The position numbers were made by a program, and so were the translations under genes. The notes below the pieces were generated by a model. That model was not told the DNA's origin. It saw only the letters and a list, made by a program, of their open reading frames with translations, and did not search any database. A DNA stretch of 64,000 bases from Sclerotiophoma versabilis (taxonomy: Eukaryota; Ascomycota; Dothideomycetes; Pleosporales; Didymellaceae): positions 682,001-746,000 of the forward strand of contig JAAROD010000090.1 in assembly GCA_012274445.1 (NCBI GenBank), in the 5' to 3' direction. Positions 34,741-45,587 of the stretch are shown here, one piece after another. Within the stretch, counting starts at the first letter, position 1; every line of letters begins with the position of its first letter.

Positions 34741-35730
34741 CTACTGAGTCTTCTTCGACCTCTTCCTCGGCAGACCCTGCGCCTTCCTCGCCGCCCTGTC
34801 GCCTTCAGCAAGCCATGAAGCCGCCTTCTTCATTTGCACCACGTTGATGATTTGCTTTCCCAACATAATTGGGGCGCTGATAATCATGCAAATCCATGGC
34901 ACGGTCGAGTCCATCTTGTTCGCACGCGCGGCCTCCATAGCGCCAGCGGAAAATGGCGACGGGAAGAACAAGCTCGGTTTGGGCGCAGCAGGTGTTCCGG
35001 GAGTGAGGGTAGAGGGGTTGGCGGAGTCGGCGAAGAGCGTGGGGCTGAGGTAGGGCGAGGAGAAGGAGAGGAGGTAGAGGGCAATGAAGAATACCTCATT
35101 GAGGGCGCAGAAAGTGAATAGGACCCACTGTATGAGGTCAGTATATGATGTGCTGTGCAGTTGGCTGCGTGTTTATCGTGTCATAGGAAGAGCATACCTT
35201 GTTCGAGTAGTACTGCCTCAAGATCCAGCTCCGGCTCGCAGACACATCCTTGTGGCTCTTCGCACTTCCACCCATGCTCAATGTCGCGTACATGTGCATG
35301 TAGTGACTGGCCAGATCAAGCGAGATCAGGCCCTGGAAGACGATGCTCCAGCGGGGGAAGGCCTGCGCAAGGAAGACCAACAAGCAGGATGTGGTGCAGC
35401 GATCGGTGACCATGTCCAGCACGGCGCCGAACTTGGTGCTCTGCTCGTAGGCACGGGCCGCATAGCCGTCGAGCGCGTCGAGGAGGCACGACACGCTGTA
35501 GAGAGCTGTACATGTGCGCGGGTGGAGGGGCATGTAGTAGAGGGAGGTGAGAGCGAGGACGACACGGCCGTAGCCTATTGGCTGTCAGTACGGTTGCGCA
35601 GTCGAAGCAGTAGGAGAGACGGACCGATCAAGTTGGGGACGAACAGGAAGATGTTCTCCTCCTCCTCTTCCTCCTCGTGGATGGGGCGCACGGCGCCATT
35701 GCTGCTGATGGGCTGTTGTGAGGAAGCCAT
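34741..35730 (-). CDS. PIS1: CDP-diacylglycerol-inositol 3-phosphatidyltransferase
   Basis: Minus-strand exons 35730-35625, 35574-35198 and 35127-34741 give 289 residues. The introns are 50 nt (GTCCGT donor, an unusual +3 C) and 70 nt (gtatgc). The CDP-alcohol phosphatidyltransferase signature DG-x2-AR-x8-G-x3-D-x3-D is complete (residues 71-93: DGYAAR, then GAVLDMVTD). The N-terminus has an acidic Glu run before the first hydrophobic segment NIFLFVPNLIGYGRVV; further helices follow, and the C-terminus is Lys/Arg-rich. The enzyme makes phosphatidylinositol from CDP-diacylglycerol and inositol in the ER membrane, an essential step for phosphoinositides and GPI anchors. The next gene upstream on the same strand is DRS1. 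Confidence 0.94.
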
Positions 35731-36282
35731 TGTGGCGTCGTGTCGCGCGCTGGCAATTCACTTGTGCAGAGACGACACGCGACTTGGTGGTGCTCACGAC
35801 TGCCTGGTGGGATAGAGAGTTGTGAAAGTTGGAAGACCGATAAGCGATAACGACGCTCGAGCTCCGCAGGGGTCGTCGACAAGAGCCTCGGTCGTATTTG
35901 CGGTGTCGCGTCAGTGAAGCTAAACACGCTGCAGATGTTTGGGAAGGAGCGACGTGTGAAGCAGATGTGGACAGCAGGAGGTAAGAAGTGGTGCCTAGAG
36001 AACTGCTTTCGAGAAGCTTCAATGGCTTTTCGTCCGCCCGCAAGATTCCGGCTACACGGCTAGGCTCGAAAGGGGCTTCTTGGCGCGACCCTCCGCTGAC
36101 ATTACGTATCTCGCTGCCAAAACTGACGACAGCCTGGACGTATTCGCACTATTTGCACGAGTGAAGTGAGATGTAAACTTTGTACATGATGTTCCCGCAC
36201 CAGCTGTCGCGTTGCAGATCCAGCAACTCTAACCGCCCGGTACTACCCAGCCGCTATCTAGCGTCGGCACTATCTGCTTGGC
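35731..36282. other. PIS1 promoter and DRS1 3' flank
   Basis: About 550 bp separate two minus-strand genes. No gene is seen. Confidence 0.5.
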
Positions 36283-38770
36283 TCAGAGCTTCCTCTTGCC
36301 GTGGACTGCCTTCTTCGTCTTCGCCTTTATATGCGCGTTCTTCTCCTTTGACTTAGCGGTAGTCATGCCCCGGTCTGCTTTCCCCTTCTTCCACTGCTTG
36401 CCTTCCAGACGATCGTCCTTTGCCTCCAGCTTCTTCTTGTCCTTGTGGCTGAGCTTCTGCTTCTTGCTCTTGACCGAGCCGCCTGCAGGGTTGTTGAGCG
36501 CTTGCGCACCCTTTTCTCTCTCCGCTGCCTTTTCCTTCTCTGTCTCGAACCATGTGCGTTTTGGTCTCGACTTGATCTCGTCTTCGTGCCTGATCAAGTT
36601 CTCGCCACGCTTGAGGTCGCGCTCTGTTATGCTCAAGACGCGCTCCTCCTTCTCTTCCTTGAGGACCTCCTCGATCTCCTCTTCGAGGTCCTTGATCTTC
36701 TTGATCCACTTGTCCGCCTCTTCGGCTGGGACCTGTCGACTGACAACCTTTGCGCCTTGTTCGCGACTGGTCTTGACTGCTTGCTTCACAACCTTGCGGT
36801 CGGGTTCGGCAGCAAGTGTGCACGCGCGACCACTACGTCCAGCACGAGCAGTACGACCCACACGATGGAGGTAGATCTCGTGGCTCTGCGGTGCTTCGTA
36901 GTTGATGACCGTTGCGACGTTTTTGATGTCAAGACCACGGGAAGCGACATCGGTGGCGAGCAAGTAAGACGACGCCCCCGAACGGAAGGCCTCTACAGCT
37001 TGGATACGCTACGTTACTGTTAGCAATCGCTCATGAAGTCTTCCATGTAAATCTTACCTGTTCCTGACTCATGTTACCGTGGAGTTCACTCGCCTTCATT
37101 CCGCACAGCGCGAACACAACTCGAACCCTATGCGCTTCCTTCTTCTGCCTGAAGAAGATGATGACACGCTCAGTGTAGATCTTGTCGCAAAGGTACATAA
37201 GGTACGCCAATCGCCTATCCTCCTTACCTAACCTCAGGCGAATGAACTCTTGTGTCAGACCTGCAACAGTCTGCTTCTTCGCATCAACCATTAGGCGTAC
37301 AGGCTTGTCCATGCCAACGCGCACCAGTTTATCGACTGAGCTTGTCATTGTGGCGGAAAATAACATGGTCTGCCTTGACTTGGGAATTGTGGTAAGAATC
37401 TCGCTCAATTGGCTTTCGAACCCTTCTTCGAGCATGCGATCAGCCTCATCAAGGACCAGGATCTCGAGATGCTCAACTTGGAAAGAAGCCGAATTTGTCA
37501 TGTGGTCGATGAAACGACCTGGTGTCGCAATGACTACGTCTGGCCTTGTCTTGAGTACGGCTTCCTGCTCGCGCATGGAGAAACCACCAACCATCTGCGC
37601 AAACGTGATATCCGTAAAGGAGGCCAATTTGGTCGCGACGTTGTAACACTGAACAGCCAACTCACGAGTGGGCATGAGGATCGCAACGCGGGTGGTAGGT
37701 ACCTTCTTCGGTCGGTAGAGGAGGCGTTCGAGAATAGGGATGAGGAAGGCGGCTGTTTTACCGGAACCAGTTTCCGCGCCTCCGACCAGATCCTTACCGG
37801 CGACAGCGATAGGGATGGTCTTCAACTGAATTGGTGTTGGCTCTGTGAAGCCTATAGCAGCGAGACCTCGAAGAATGGGCCTAGATAAGGACATAGACTG
37901 GAACGATCCTGTGAGCTTGCCACCTTTCTTGCCCTTCTTGACCGATACGCTCTCCTCAGGCGCGAAGAAAGCTGCCGCCTTTTTCGCTTCTTCGGCGTCT
38001 TCCTTGTCGCTCATATCCTCGTCTTCTGACTGTGCTACGTCTTCTGGATGTGCCACTTCTGATGCGATTGATTCGGCGTCGGAGTCTTCCTGTTCTGCTT
38101 CTTCGCCTTCAGCAGCGTCGGCTTCGTTCTCTGAGGCCTCATCGTCTTCCTCATCCTCATCCTCCTCCTCTTCAACCTCCGATTCGCTGTCACTGCCAGC
38201 ACCCATACCGAATGTGTCATCTGCCAATAGTTCATCGTCGTCTCCAAACCCTGTGAAGTCACCCTCCTCTTCCACGTCGGATTCGGCAGCTTCCTCCTGC
38301 GCCCTCTTGGCAGCATTGCCCTTCTTGCTCCGCCGTCTCTCGATGATCTCATCGACGTCCACAGCCGTGGAGGTCCTCGCGGCAGCTTCCTGCTTCTCCG
38401 CGCTCAAGCCCCAGCCGTCGAAGTCCTCCACGACACCAGTGTCGATATCGCCAACGGCAAACTCAAAATCTGAAGCAATATCGTCGTTCTCATCTACATC
38501 CTCTGCAGGCTTGATCATTTCTGCTTCTTCTTCGTCCTCAAGCTCTGGAGTCGCTTGCTTCCCCTTCTTCCCCTTTTTCTTCTCCTTCTTGGCCTTCTTA
38601 GACGTTACACCCTTCGGCTGCACATGCAGATCGGGATCTTCTGTGTATTTGCGTTTCTGACCCTTGCCAGCCAATTTTGCGACCTCCTGGAGGTCTTCGG
38701 CGCCGCCATCGTCGGATACGACGTCGTCGTCATCGATCGTAAAAACAAAATCGTCGTCTTTGGGCGCCAT
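36283..38770 (-). CDS. DRS1: DEAD-box RNA helicase Drs1 (DDX27)
   Basis: Minus-strand exons 38770-37058 and 37008-36283 (49-nt gtaaga intron, ctaac branch) give 812 residues. The first 290 residues are highly acidic with poly-Glu/Asp and Lys-rich nucleolar-type stretches. Helicase motifs in order: Q motif near 295 (FTEPTPIQ), I AETGSGKT (about 337), Ia PTRELAV, Ib TPGR, II DEAD in VLDEADRMLEE (about 443), III SAT, V ATDVASRGLD and VI HRVGRTARAGR (about 623). The C-terminal tail is basic and coiled-coil-like. Drs1 works in the nucleolus on 60S ribosomal subunit assembly and 27S pre-rRNA processing. Intron removal is needed to link motif IV to motif V. Confidence 0.94.
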
Positions 38771-39389
38771 AGTAGTGGTGAGGCTGGAGGTAATTCAGGT
38801 TAGTGGAATGCGCAGACCAGCAAAAGCGACGCGCGAAATCAATTGTCGAATTTCGCGGCAGAAAAAAGTTCGGGCGACAGCTAGCGTGAGCGGTGAATCA
38901 TGTACCCTTGTCTAGCGTGGGGACAACACCACAAGGGAGCCTCACCAACTTCGATAGCTATCATGGTCTTGGGAGGCCTTAACTTCGATACACGTATAAG
39001 TGAAGCTGGTCCAATGATACTTATTACTGTGCGCCACCTGCTTTTGACGATGCAGCCCCGCGCTGCAGCCTCAGTGTGAGCCTACGTGCAGCCTACACGC
39101 TTCTGCCTGATCGCCTGTTTGTGCAAATGAAACGACATGAGTGGCTCAGCCTGGTCGATATTGACATAAGAAGACCTCTCGCGTCGCATTGATAGGTAAA
39201 GCGAGAGCTTTTGAGTCATAATTCTTTGGTAGGTACAACAGCTTAAGTATAAATCCTTGATGAGGACCAGTTATATTTGGTTCTCTATGTCCACTGACCC
39301 TGCCGAACCTGGTAGTTCCTTACGTGCCGTCGTCCGAACCTTTATCTCTTCTTTCTTGTGGACACTCAAGACATATAGCGATCAAAAAA
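38771..39389. promoter_or_regulatory. divergent promoter, DRS1 and RBR genes
   Basis: About 620 bp between outward-facing starts. A TATA-like GTATAAAT lies at 39246-39253. No gene is seen. Confidence 0.45.
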
Positions 39390-40580
39390 ATGGTTCGCAT
39401 CATGACTAACAGAAGACAACTACTTGGTAGCAGGTCCAGCTGGCATCACCCTTTTGGGACTCACGGCGTTAACGAACCAGCACGACCAATCGCCAACGAC
39501 CCAACACCAACGCGAGTCCTACGCTCTCAGGCCAAGACTCACACGCTCATACAGAGTACGCCGAAGCTCGAAATTGGCAAAAGAGCGAGGAAGACAACAA
39601 AACGCCGAACGCGCCTCGATCCTTGGTACCCAAAGCGCACAGTCAACAAAAACCCCAGACCTCGCGCTCCACCACCAACACACTTCACATGCCGGATATG
39701 CATCTCATATCTCCCTAGCCCAAACTTCATCCGCTGGGTGCCTCCCAAGCAGCGGGGAACCACCAGGTCATTAGACGCACCGCCATCCTGCATCCCGCAT
39801 CTGGCCCGCAACCCATTGCGTCGCAACACCGATCCCGTTTGTAAGACGTGCGTAGGGTCCTTCATGGCGGCGCGTCTCGACACCTACGGCGCACGGCGAG
39901 TGAGCGTTGGGTGCGTTGAACCAGGATGTGAGGTGGAATGGCCTTGGGCACTAGTAATCAAGTACTTCCCCATCGACAAACTCGAGGCGTACAACCTCGC
40001 CTCGTTCGAGCACTGGCGCACCGATGCCGACCTCTTCACGTGTCTCTCGCCCAGCTGCAACTCCACCGGGCTCCTCGACCCCTCAGCGCCAGGGTATCCG
40101 CAAGTCCAATGCAGCCTCTGCACATTTCGTTCCTGCGGATCCTGCCGCACGCCCTGGCACTCAGACCAGACGTGTGCTGAAGTCAGCGCTGCCGCCATTA
40201 CTGCTCAGATGAGCGATTCTGAGAACGAGACGCTAGCGCTTATGCAGTCTAAAGACGGCAAGCGCTGCCCCAACTGCCAACTCGTGATAGAGAAAGACGG
40301 CGGCTGTCCCTTCATGATTTGCCCTGGCTGTAGAAAGCACTTCAACTGGGAGACGGCTGCGAGTGCTGTGCCAGGCGCCAAAAAAGCCTTGCCGGTTGCG
40401 AGCGGGCAGATGTACTGGCCGACGCCTGCAACTGTGGTGTGTGAGGCTGATGGACTGAACTGGGTGGCGGAGCAAGGGATTGTTGCTGGGTCCCCCCTCG
40501 ATGGCGAGCTTGGATGCCTTATCAGGGAAAATCCGGGGTATCCCGCGATGCCGCTGCCCGACGAAGTTGATAATTTATAA
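39390..40580 (+). CDS. RBR-type (RING-IBR-RING) protein, putative E3 ubiquitin ligase
   Basis: A single exon of 396 residues from the aaaATGG at 39390; the frame is open further upstream but with no ATG. A basic N-terminus (KRARKTTKRRTR) precedes a RING1-like region (CRICISYLPS near 98, then CKTCVGSFMAARL). The IBR region holds CLSPSCNSTG and CSLCTFRSCGSCRTPWH. RING2 begins at CPNCQLVIEKDGGC (about 292-306), where the Cys in GGC is at the position of the RBR catalytic cysteine. After it the usual CWxC is replaced by FNWETAAS. RBR ligases pass ubiquitin through a thioester on RING2; activity here is inferred. No intron is evident. Confidence 0.8.
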   Translation: MVRIMTNRRQLLGSRSSWHHPFGTHGVNEPARPIANDPTPTRVLRSQAKTHTLIQSTPKLEIGKRARKTTKRRTRLDPWYPKRTVNKNPRPRAPPPTHFTCRICISYLPSPNFIRWVPPKQRGTTRSLDAPPSCIPHLARNPLRRNTDPVCKTCVGSFMAARLDTYGARRVSVGCVEPGCEVEWPWALVIKYFPIDKLEAYNLASFEHWRTDADLFTCLSPSCNSTGLLDPSAPGYPQVQCSLCTFRSCGSCRTPWHSDQTCAEVSAAAITAQMSDSENETLALMQSKDGKRCPNCQLVIEKDGGCPFMICPGCRKHFNWETAASAVPGAKKALPVASGQMYWPTPATVVCEADGLNWVAEQGIVAGSPLDGELGCLIRENPGYPAMPLPDEVDNL

Positions 40581-41451
40581 TCGCAGGTTTGAAATTGTTA
40601 AATTAGGAGGCCGGAAGGTGTCTGACTGGCAAGTCAAACGGCGAGTATGTCGAGAGTATCCATACTGTGGGCCGTAGAAGTACTTTTTTTTTTCGGTTTT
40701 GCGGAGCCCCAAGGCTCCAAATATTATTGAATTGGTGTGTCTGGCTGTCGCATTTATCTACACAAGCCCAGTACCAGCCGTCTTCGAAAACACCTTTCCC
40801 TGCGACATGGGATCCCCGCCCATTCGCAATTGTTGAAATCAAATCTGTAAGCTGTCGCAGCTCCGTCCCTCTCTTTTTCGCCGGAAGATGCATGTCGCTG
40901 AAAGGAAACGCCCCCAAGTTTGAAAGTTGTCTGGATCTGACTGTGTAACACATTATGGAAAAGAAGTGAAATGCCTAAGTCGAAGTCGACGTGTTTTGTA
41001 CAAACCTTTTTGTATTTGAAAGGTGGTGCAAGTCTGCTGCCCTTTTTACCTTTTTTTGTGCTAATTTTGCCGTGCGAACCGCGTTATAGTGTGACGCCGA
41101 GCTGGGCCCAGTACGTCGGGCAGCGATGATCGCGGTCGTGCCTCTGGGTTGAACAGTCCAAATGCTCGTTGGCTGTGATCGTGAATTCGTCACGGTGGCG
41201 GTCCGAATATCCTGGAATGTGCATTGAGGTGCAACCGTGACTGAACAAAGGTAATGTCAGATGTCCCGTACCCTCAATATGCGAGCAAGATAGGGGAGAG
41301 AGAATATCGAACATGTGCAAGCTTAGCTGTAAGGGAGCTTATGCTGCCGCCGGTGGGGATGCCCCGTTGGTGGCATGCTCTGACTGTTGGCGCTTTGCTG
41401 CTATATGTTCGCTGTCCTATATTAGCACGATTGTCAGCATGAGAGCATGAA
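40581..41451. other. gap between convergent RBR and PAP1 genes
   Basis: 870 bp. A ten-base T-run (40684-40693) and a second T-rich stretch (41044-41058) are present. No gene is seen. Confidence 0.5.
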
Positions 41452-43370
41452 TTACTCCTGAGCCGTAATTTCACGGCTCAGGGTTTGGTTGTTTCGTGTG
41501 TTACGCACGTCGAGTCCTGTCTCAGCAAAGTGGCGCTTAGCAGCCTTGTTCGCATCTCTCTTCTTCTCCTTCTTAGGGGGTTTCTGAGGCCGCGTCTCGC
41601 CTTCACTAAACAGGTCGTCGGGCAGTTGGTAGCTAATTCATTAGTGGAGCGTTTGTGACCATGGATCGGGCTACCTACTTGCGGGTGTGGACCACACGAA
41701 CAGACATGGTCTTCTCATCATAGCCATTATTGGTTGTGACGATGTTTCTGAAGTCACTGACAGGATAAGAAATGTCAAGGGACTTGGTACCATCTGCGTT
41801 ATAGGTCAGCTGCAACTCGTTGGTAAAGATAGAGATAGACGTACCAGGTTTCAGCTTGAGGCCCACGTAGAAAGTCGTCGTGTACATGATACCCGGTGGT
41901 GACTCTTCAGCGGGTGAAGTAGCAGGTACCTCTGACGCCGGAATTTGGTATTCGATGCTTCCTTGAATGATCTTGTCTGCTTGCTCATCGTTCTCATATC
42001 TGTGGAACCGATTGATACCTTTCATCCAGGGGCGCGCAATGTCGATACCACACTGACCATCCTCGATGTTCTTGCATAGCAGGCGGAACTTGGATTGAAC
42101 CAAACCAGAGAAAGTAGAGTGCGCCTTCTCCGTACGACTCGCCGCAATGACACTCAAGTAGTACTTGTGGTCCTTGGTGAAGAAGGTGTGCTTCTGAAAG
42201 AGGTCTTTCCATTGCTTTTTGCCCTCAAGTATACCATTTTCTCCGTTAATAAGCTGGTCAGCCCGTTCAAACTCCTCTCGCATGACGTCCAAAGTCGAGT
42301 GCATGATTGTATGCGTAGCGCACATGGACGGAAACGCGGGCGTGATGATGGGCATCAAGTGGGCTCGGTCTCCAGGGTACTGCGTTGGATTCCACACACG
42401 AAGATTGAGTGTGCCTTCCTCGATATTCTTCAGCATAACAGGGCGTGGAAACGGCCACTTGCCCATTAACCTAAAGAATTTGGTGAGAATGGTAGCGCCA
42501 CACGCCATAGGATACAGCTGGCATATGCGAGCGACCATGATAGCCCAGGCGATGCCTCCAGGGAATCCAAATACAGCTCCATATATACCTCGCTGGCTAC
42601 TCCAGAGCTTGACCGCCCGCAGGGCATGTCGAAAGCTTTTAATCTGAGGTATTGACTGCATGAGCTCCAGTGTGACACGAGTTCCGTTCACACTGCGCAT
42701 AGCTGTATCATCAAGACCGCGCAGCATGTTCTTGTCCACGCCCTCGAGGTCTTTTGGTATTTGCGTCATGGATGGAAGAGAAACAAAGAGAAGATCGATG
42801 CTGACTCCAGAGTATTCCATCTTGATGAGCGGGACGAAAGCTTCCGGTACAGGGTTCATCTCGGTGATGAGTTTCTCGTCGGACATCTCTCTGAAGATGC
42901 GTTCGAAGTGATCGAAGTAGTCGGGAAGGGAGACTTGCTTGGGCGCAACAATGAGTGTATCGATATCAGAGGCTGATTTGGCGTCAGTTTCACTACATTG
43001 GCAAAGTCCTATGCATACTCACAGGGCCCGTGAACACCCAGGGCATAACTGCCAAAGCAGAAGATCTTTCCATTCATGGTGTCGATGGTCGACTGCGGCA
43101 GGCCTTTCAGTCTGCCGACGTGCTGGCAGAACTTGTTGACGACCTCCTGCAGATGTCGGAGAACGCGCACTCTATGCCAAGTCAGCTAGTTGCTCTATAG
43201 GTGTTGTGGAGTGCTCCATGCCTCATGTCAGAACCCTCGGGGCTCTCAAAGACATTCTGCCTCTTGAGCTCCTCGACAAGCTCGTCGTTCAGCTTCAGGT
43301 CGGCCGGCGAGGGCTGCTGCGTCGAGATGGGTGCAGTGACGCCCCATTGTTTGGGCTGTGTCTCCGCCAT
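41452..43370 (-). CDS. PAP1: poly(A) polymerase
   Basis: Minus-strand exons 43370-43222, 43171-43023, 42972-41679 and 41632-41452 give 590 residues (yeast Pap1 is 568). Intron 1 starts with GC rather than GT; no GT donor fits the frame. Seen: N-terminal WGVTAPIS, nucleotidyltransferase motif FGSYALGVHGP then SDIDT, with catalytic Asp102, Asp104 and Asp159 (GVSIDLLF), then RALKLW-type ALRAVKLWSSQRGIYG, FGFPGGIAWAI, and the RNA-binding C-domain (STMYIGL-type TTFYVGLKL). The tail is Lys-rich (PPKKEKKRDANK). The enzyme adds poly(A) tails to cleaved pre-mRNA in the nucleus. It shares a 176-bp promoter gap with the 2H phosphoesterase gene. A hairpin overlaps the end of the coding sequence. Confidence 0.95.
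41457..41482. other. 10-bp perfect inverted repeat at the PAP1 stop codon
   Basis: CCTGAGCCGT (41457-41466) and ACGGCTCAGG (41473-41482) are perfect complements around a 6-nt loop. In the PAP1 mRNA this is a GC-rich hairpin ending two bases before the TAA (41454-41452). Confidence 0.85.
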
Positions 43371-43546
43371 GTTGGCGACTAGGTGGTGCTGCGAAGGAAC
43401 GACGTTCTCAAGGCGCACTCGCTCGGAGGTGCTGCGGCGGGCTGGGCGCAGAGAAGATGGCAGCTGGTAGAGGCAACGTGCCGGAGGGGGTGGTCGCTAA
43501 CAGCGTGGCCCGGCGGTGTTAGTACTGGCGATATGAGCGCTCCGGC
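43371..43546. promoter_or_regulatory. short divergent promoter, PAP1 and 2H phosphoesterase genes
   Basis: Only 176 bp separate the PAP1 ATG from the first in-frame ATG of the next gene (353 bp to its third). The two genes therefore probably share promoter elements. No TATA box is seen. Confidence 0.5.
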
Positions 43547-44356
43547 ATGGCGACGCGACCTTCAGATCCTGGTGCAGCAAATGGATGTCAAACAGGTTCG
43601 ATGCTGCTGCTTTCGTCTCGGGCGCAAGCATCTGCCAAGCTTGCACGCGCCACAACGCCTCGTCTCGGTCAGCGACGCGTCAATGGTTTCTTGAGCACCA
43701 TCACCGCCGTCTCAGATCTGAACATGGCGCTCAAACTTCCAGCGCATCTCACTTACAAGACCGCAATTGCGCTACTGCCGCCGTCCAGCATCACGCCGCC
43801 AATTGAAGCTGTGCGTTCTGTTCACGACAAGAACTTCAAAAGGTGGCCGCCTCACATCAACTTGATTTACCCCTTCCTTGCATCACCGCTAGAAACTTCT
43901 GATAGCAATGCACCTCGTTTGAGCCAGGCCATACAGGCGCGCCTGGAAAAAGTCGCCTCTCGCCATCGAGCTTTCCAAGTTTCACTCAATGCTGACCCAC
44001 CCGGTACATTCACCCACAGCAAAACCAGCAAAACCGTCTGGCTGGGACCTGCCCCTGATGGGAACGTCAAGCTGCTGCAAGCTGCCTTGCAAGCTGAATT
44101 CGCTGAATGCAACATTGATCAACGAGCATTTACACCTCATCTGTCGATTGGTCAGGCGCGAACTGATAAAGTAGCGGAGCAGCTAAGTAAAGAAATCAGT
44201 AATGGCATCACAAGCTTCTGCCAACCTCAAGATGATGCTTCCAACAGTCTGGAATGGCTGGTTGACAAGGTCTATGTAATCGAACGAAAGGGTTTCCACG
44301 GCAGGTTCACGATTGTTGGCTCAGTCAATCTTGCACGAGGACAGCAAGCAGGCTGA
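43547..44356 (+). CDS. 2H phosphoesterase (2'-5' RNA ligase-like) protein
   Basis: A single exon. ATGs at 43547, 43601 and 43724 give 269, 251 or 210 residues. The conserved domain begins near the third (MALKLPAHLTYK). The two His motifs are PPHINLIYPF (His103 counted from 43547) and FTPHLSIGQ (His198), matching the H-x-[ST/N]-x pairs of the 2H superfamily, with Asn in place of Ser/Thr in the first. Residues 19-58 are Arg/Ser/Ala-rich without acids until the end, resembling a mitochondrial presequence. Family members hydrolyse or ligate 2',5' or 2',3'-cyclic phosphate ends in RNA; the substrate here is unknown. It ends 41 bp from the convergent hydrolase gene. Confidence 0.8.
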   Translation: MATRPSDPGAANGCQTGSMLLLSSRAQASAKLARATTPRLGQRRVNGFLSTITAVSDLNMALKLPAHLTYKTAIALLPPSSITPPIEAVRSVHDKNFKRWPPHINLIYPFLASPLETSDSNAPRLSQAIQARLEKVASRHRAFQVSLNADPPGTFTHSKTSKTVWLGPAPDGNVKLLQAALQAEFAECNIDQRAFTPHLSIGQARTDKVAEQLSKEISNGITSFCQPQDDASNSLEWLVDKVYVIERKGFHGRFTIVGSVNLARGQQAG

Positions 44357-44397
44357 AACCTTCCATTACAAGCACACAGCTTCTGTTCCACCTTCTT

Positions 44398-45587
44398 CTA
44401 GTTGTTCGTAAAAAACTCCTTCAGGTTGTCATCAAGCCATTTGACGTCTTCAGTACTTTGGCCGGGACCTGAGTTTGTTAGCTTTGAGCTTACATATATG
44501 CAACACAAAGAGCAGCACTTACCGCCAGCCCAGTGACCCCATATACTCGGAAACACTTTCAACGTCCCAATATCGGATCTCATCGCCTCGACTTCGATCT
44601 TTGAATCCTCTGGAGGGAAATAAAGATCCGTCTTCGCCGGCAACACCAGAGTCTTGGCCTTGATGCCTTGCATCGCCTTGTTGAAGTCGCCATTGTACGG
44701 CTCCTGTTGCGAGCAATCACCAGCCTGCCACGTATGCGCCATGACGAGCATATTCTCCGGATCCTTCGACAAAGCCCACGCCTCCCAAAAGTTCACAAGG
44801 AAGTCATCCAGATCCTTGTACCCAAGCAAGGGCGCTGTCTCGTACACCCTCTCACGATAGAACGCTTGCGAGAACCCCCACCCAGCATACACTCGACCCA
44901 ACGCCTTCAGTCCGATCTTGGTGTTTTCATCAGAGAACCCAGTGTACGACTTCAACCGCGCCCCTTGCGCATTCGTCGTGTCCACATCTGGCTTCGCCAC
45001 ACCCGCCGAACTTGTTCCCTTCGCAGCGTACAGCGCGCTCTTTACTCCTTCAAGGAACACTTGGTTATGCAGACTCGTCTTCGCGCTTCCACAAAACGGC
45101 ACTCCAAGATCCATGAAGTCCGGGTATTGTGTTAGCCATTGGTATGTTTGGCCTGCGCCCATACTCCATCCGAGAACTGCGCGCGCATGCGTGATACCGA
45201 GGTGCTTGGTTACAAGCTCGTACTGCGCACGCACATTGTCATAGAAGAGGACTTCGGGAAAGGGTCGCAGACTGGGCGTGTTCGACGGCGATGAGGACTG
45301 GGAGTTGCCGAAAAGCGCGGGGATAATGATGTAGTATTTAGATGGATCGAGTGTCTTTTCTGAACCCGTAAGCCAGAGATTGTCGGCGATTACTGGGTCC
45401 TGGGTCAGTGGTGGAGCCAAAGGGTATGCGGCATTTAAGAATACGAACGGCCAGAGTACCAGGTCGGGTAGATGATGGCTGGAAGCGACGGGTCACCCAG
45501 CGTCTTGTATGCGATGAACGCATCTGGAATTTCTCCGCCAGACTTCAGCTTGAAGTTTCCGAGCTTGTATGTCTCGTAGTCAGCCAT
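44398..45587 (-). CDS. alpha/beta-hydrolase, homoserine O-acetyltransferase (MetX)-like
   Basis: Minus-strand exons 45587-45449, 45392-44523 and 44468-44398 give 359 residues. Intron 1 (56 nt, gttcgt donor) restores PTWYSGLIADNLWLTG; intron 2 (54 nt, gtaagt) is in frame and stopless and, if kept, would insert a Cys-rich peptide after GHWAG. The nucleophile elbow is GWSMGAG (Ser123). The acid is likely in KTDLYFPPED and the histidine in WGHWAGG. The fold and the PALFGN and DNLWLTG motifs match the MetX-like group common in fungi, which includes esterase-like members with no proven acetyltransferase role. The cellular substrate is unknown. Confidence 0.85.

Noticed and set aside
37845..38660. 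271-codon antisense frame over DRS1
   Set aside because: Poly-Ser arises from the reverse complement of Glu/Asp codons in the acidic N-terminus.
39324..39389. Earlier start for the RBR protein
   Set aside because: The frame is open but position 39324 is GTG; the first ATG is 39390.
40684..40693. T-run after the RBR gene as an RNA polymerase III terminator
   Set aside because: The preceding sequence has no convincing A and B boxes or stable small-RNA fold.
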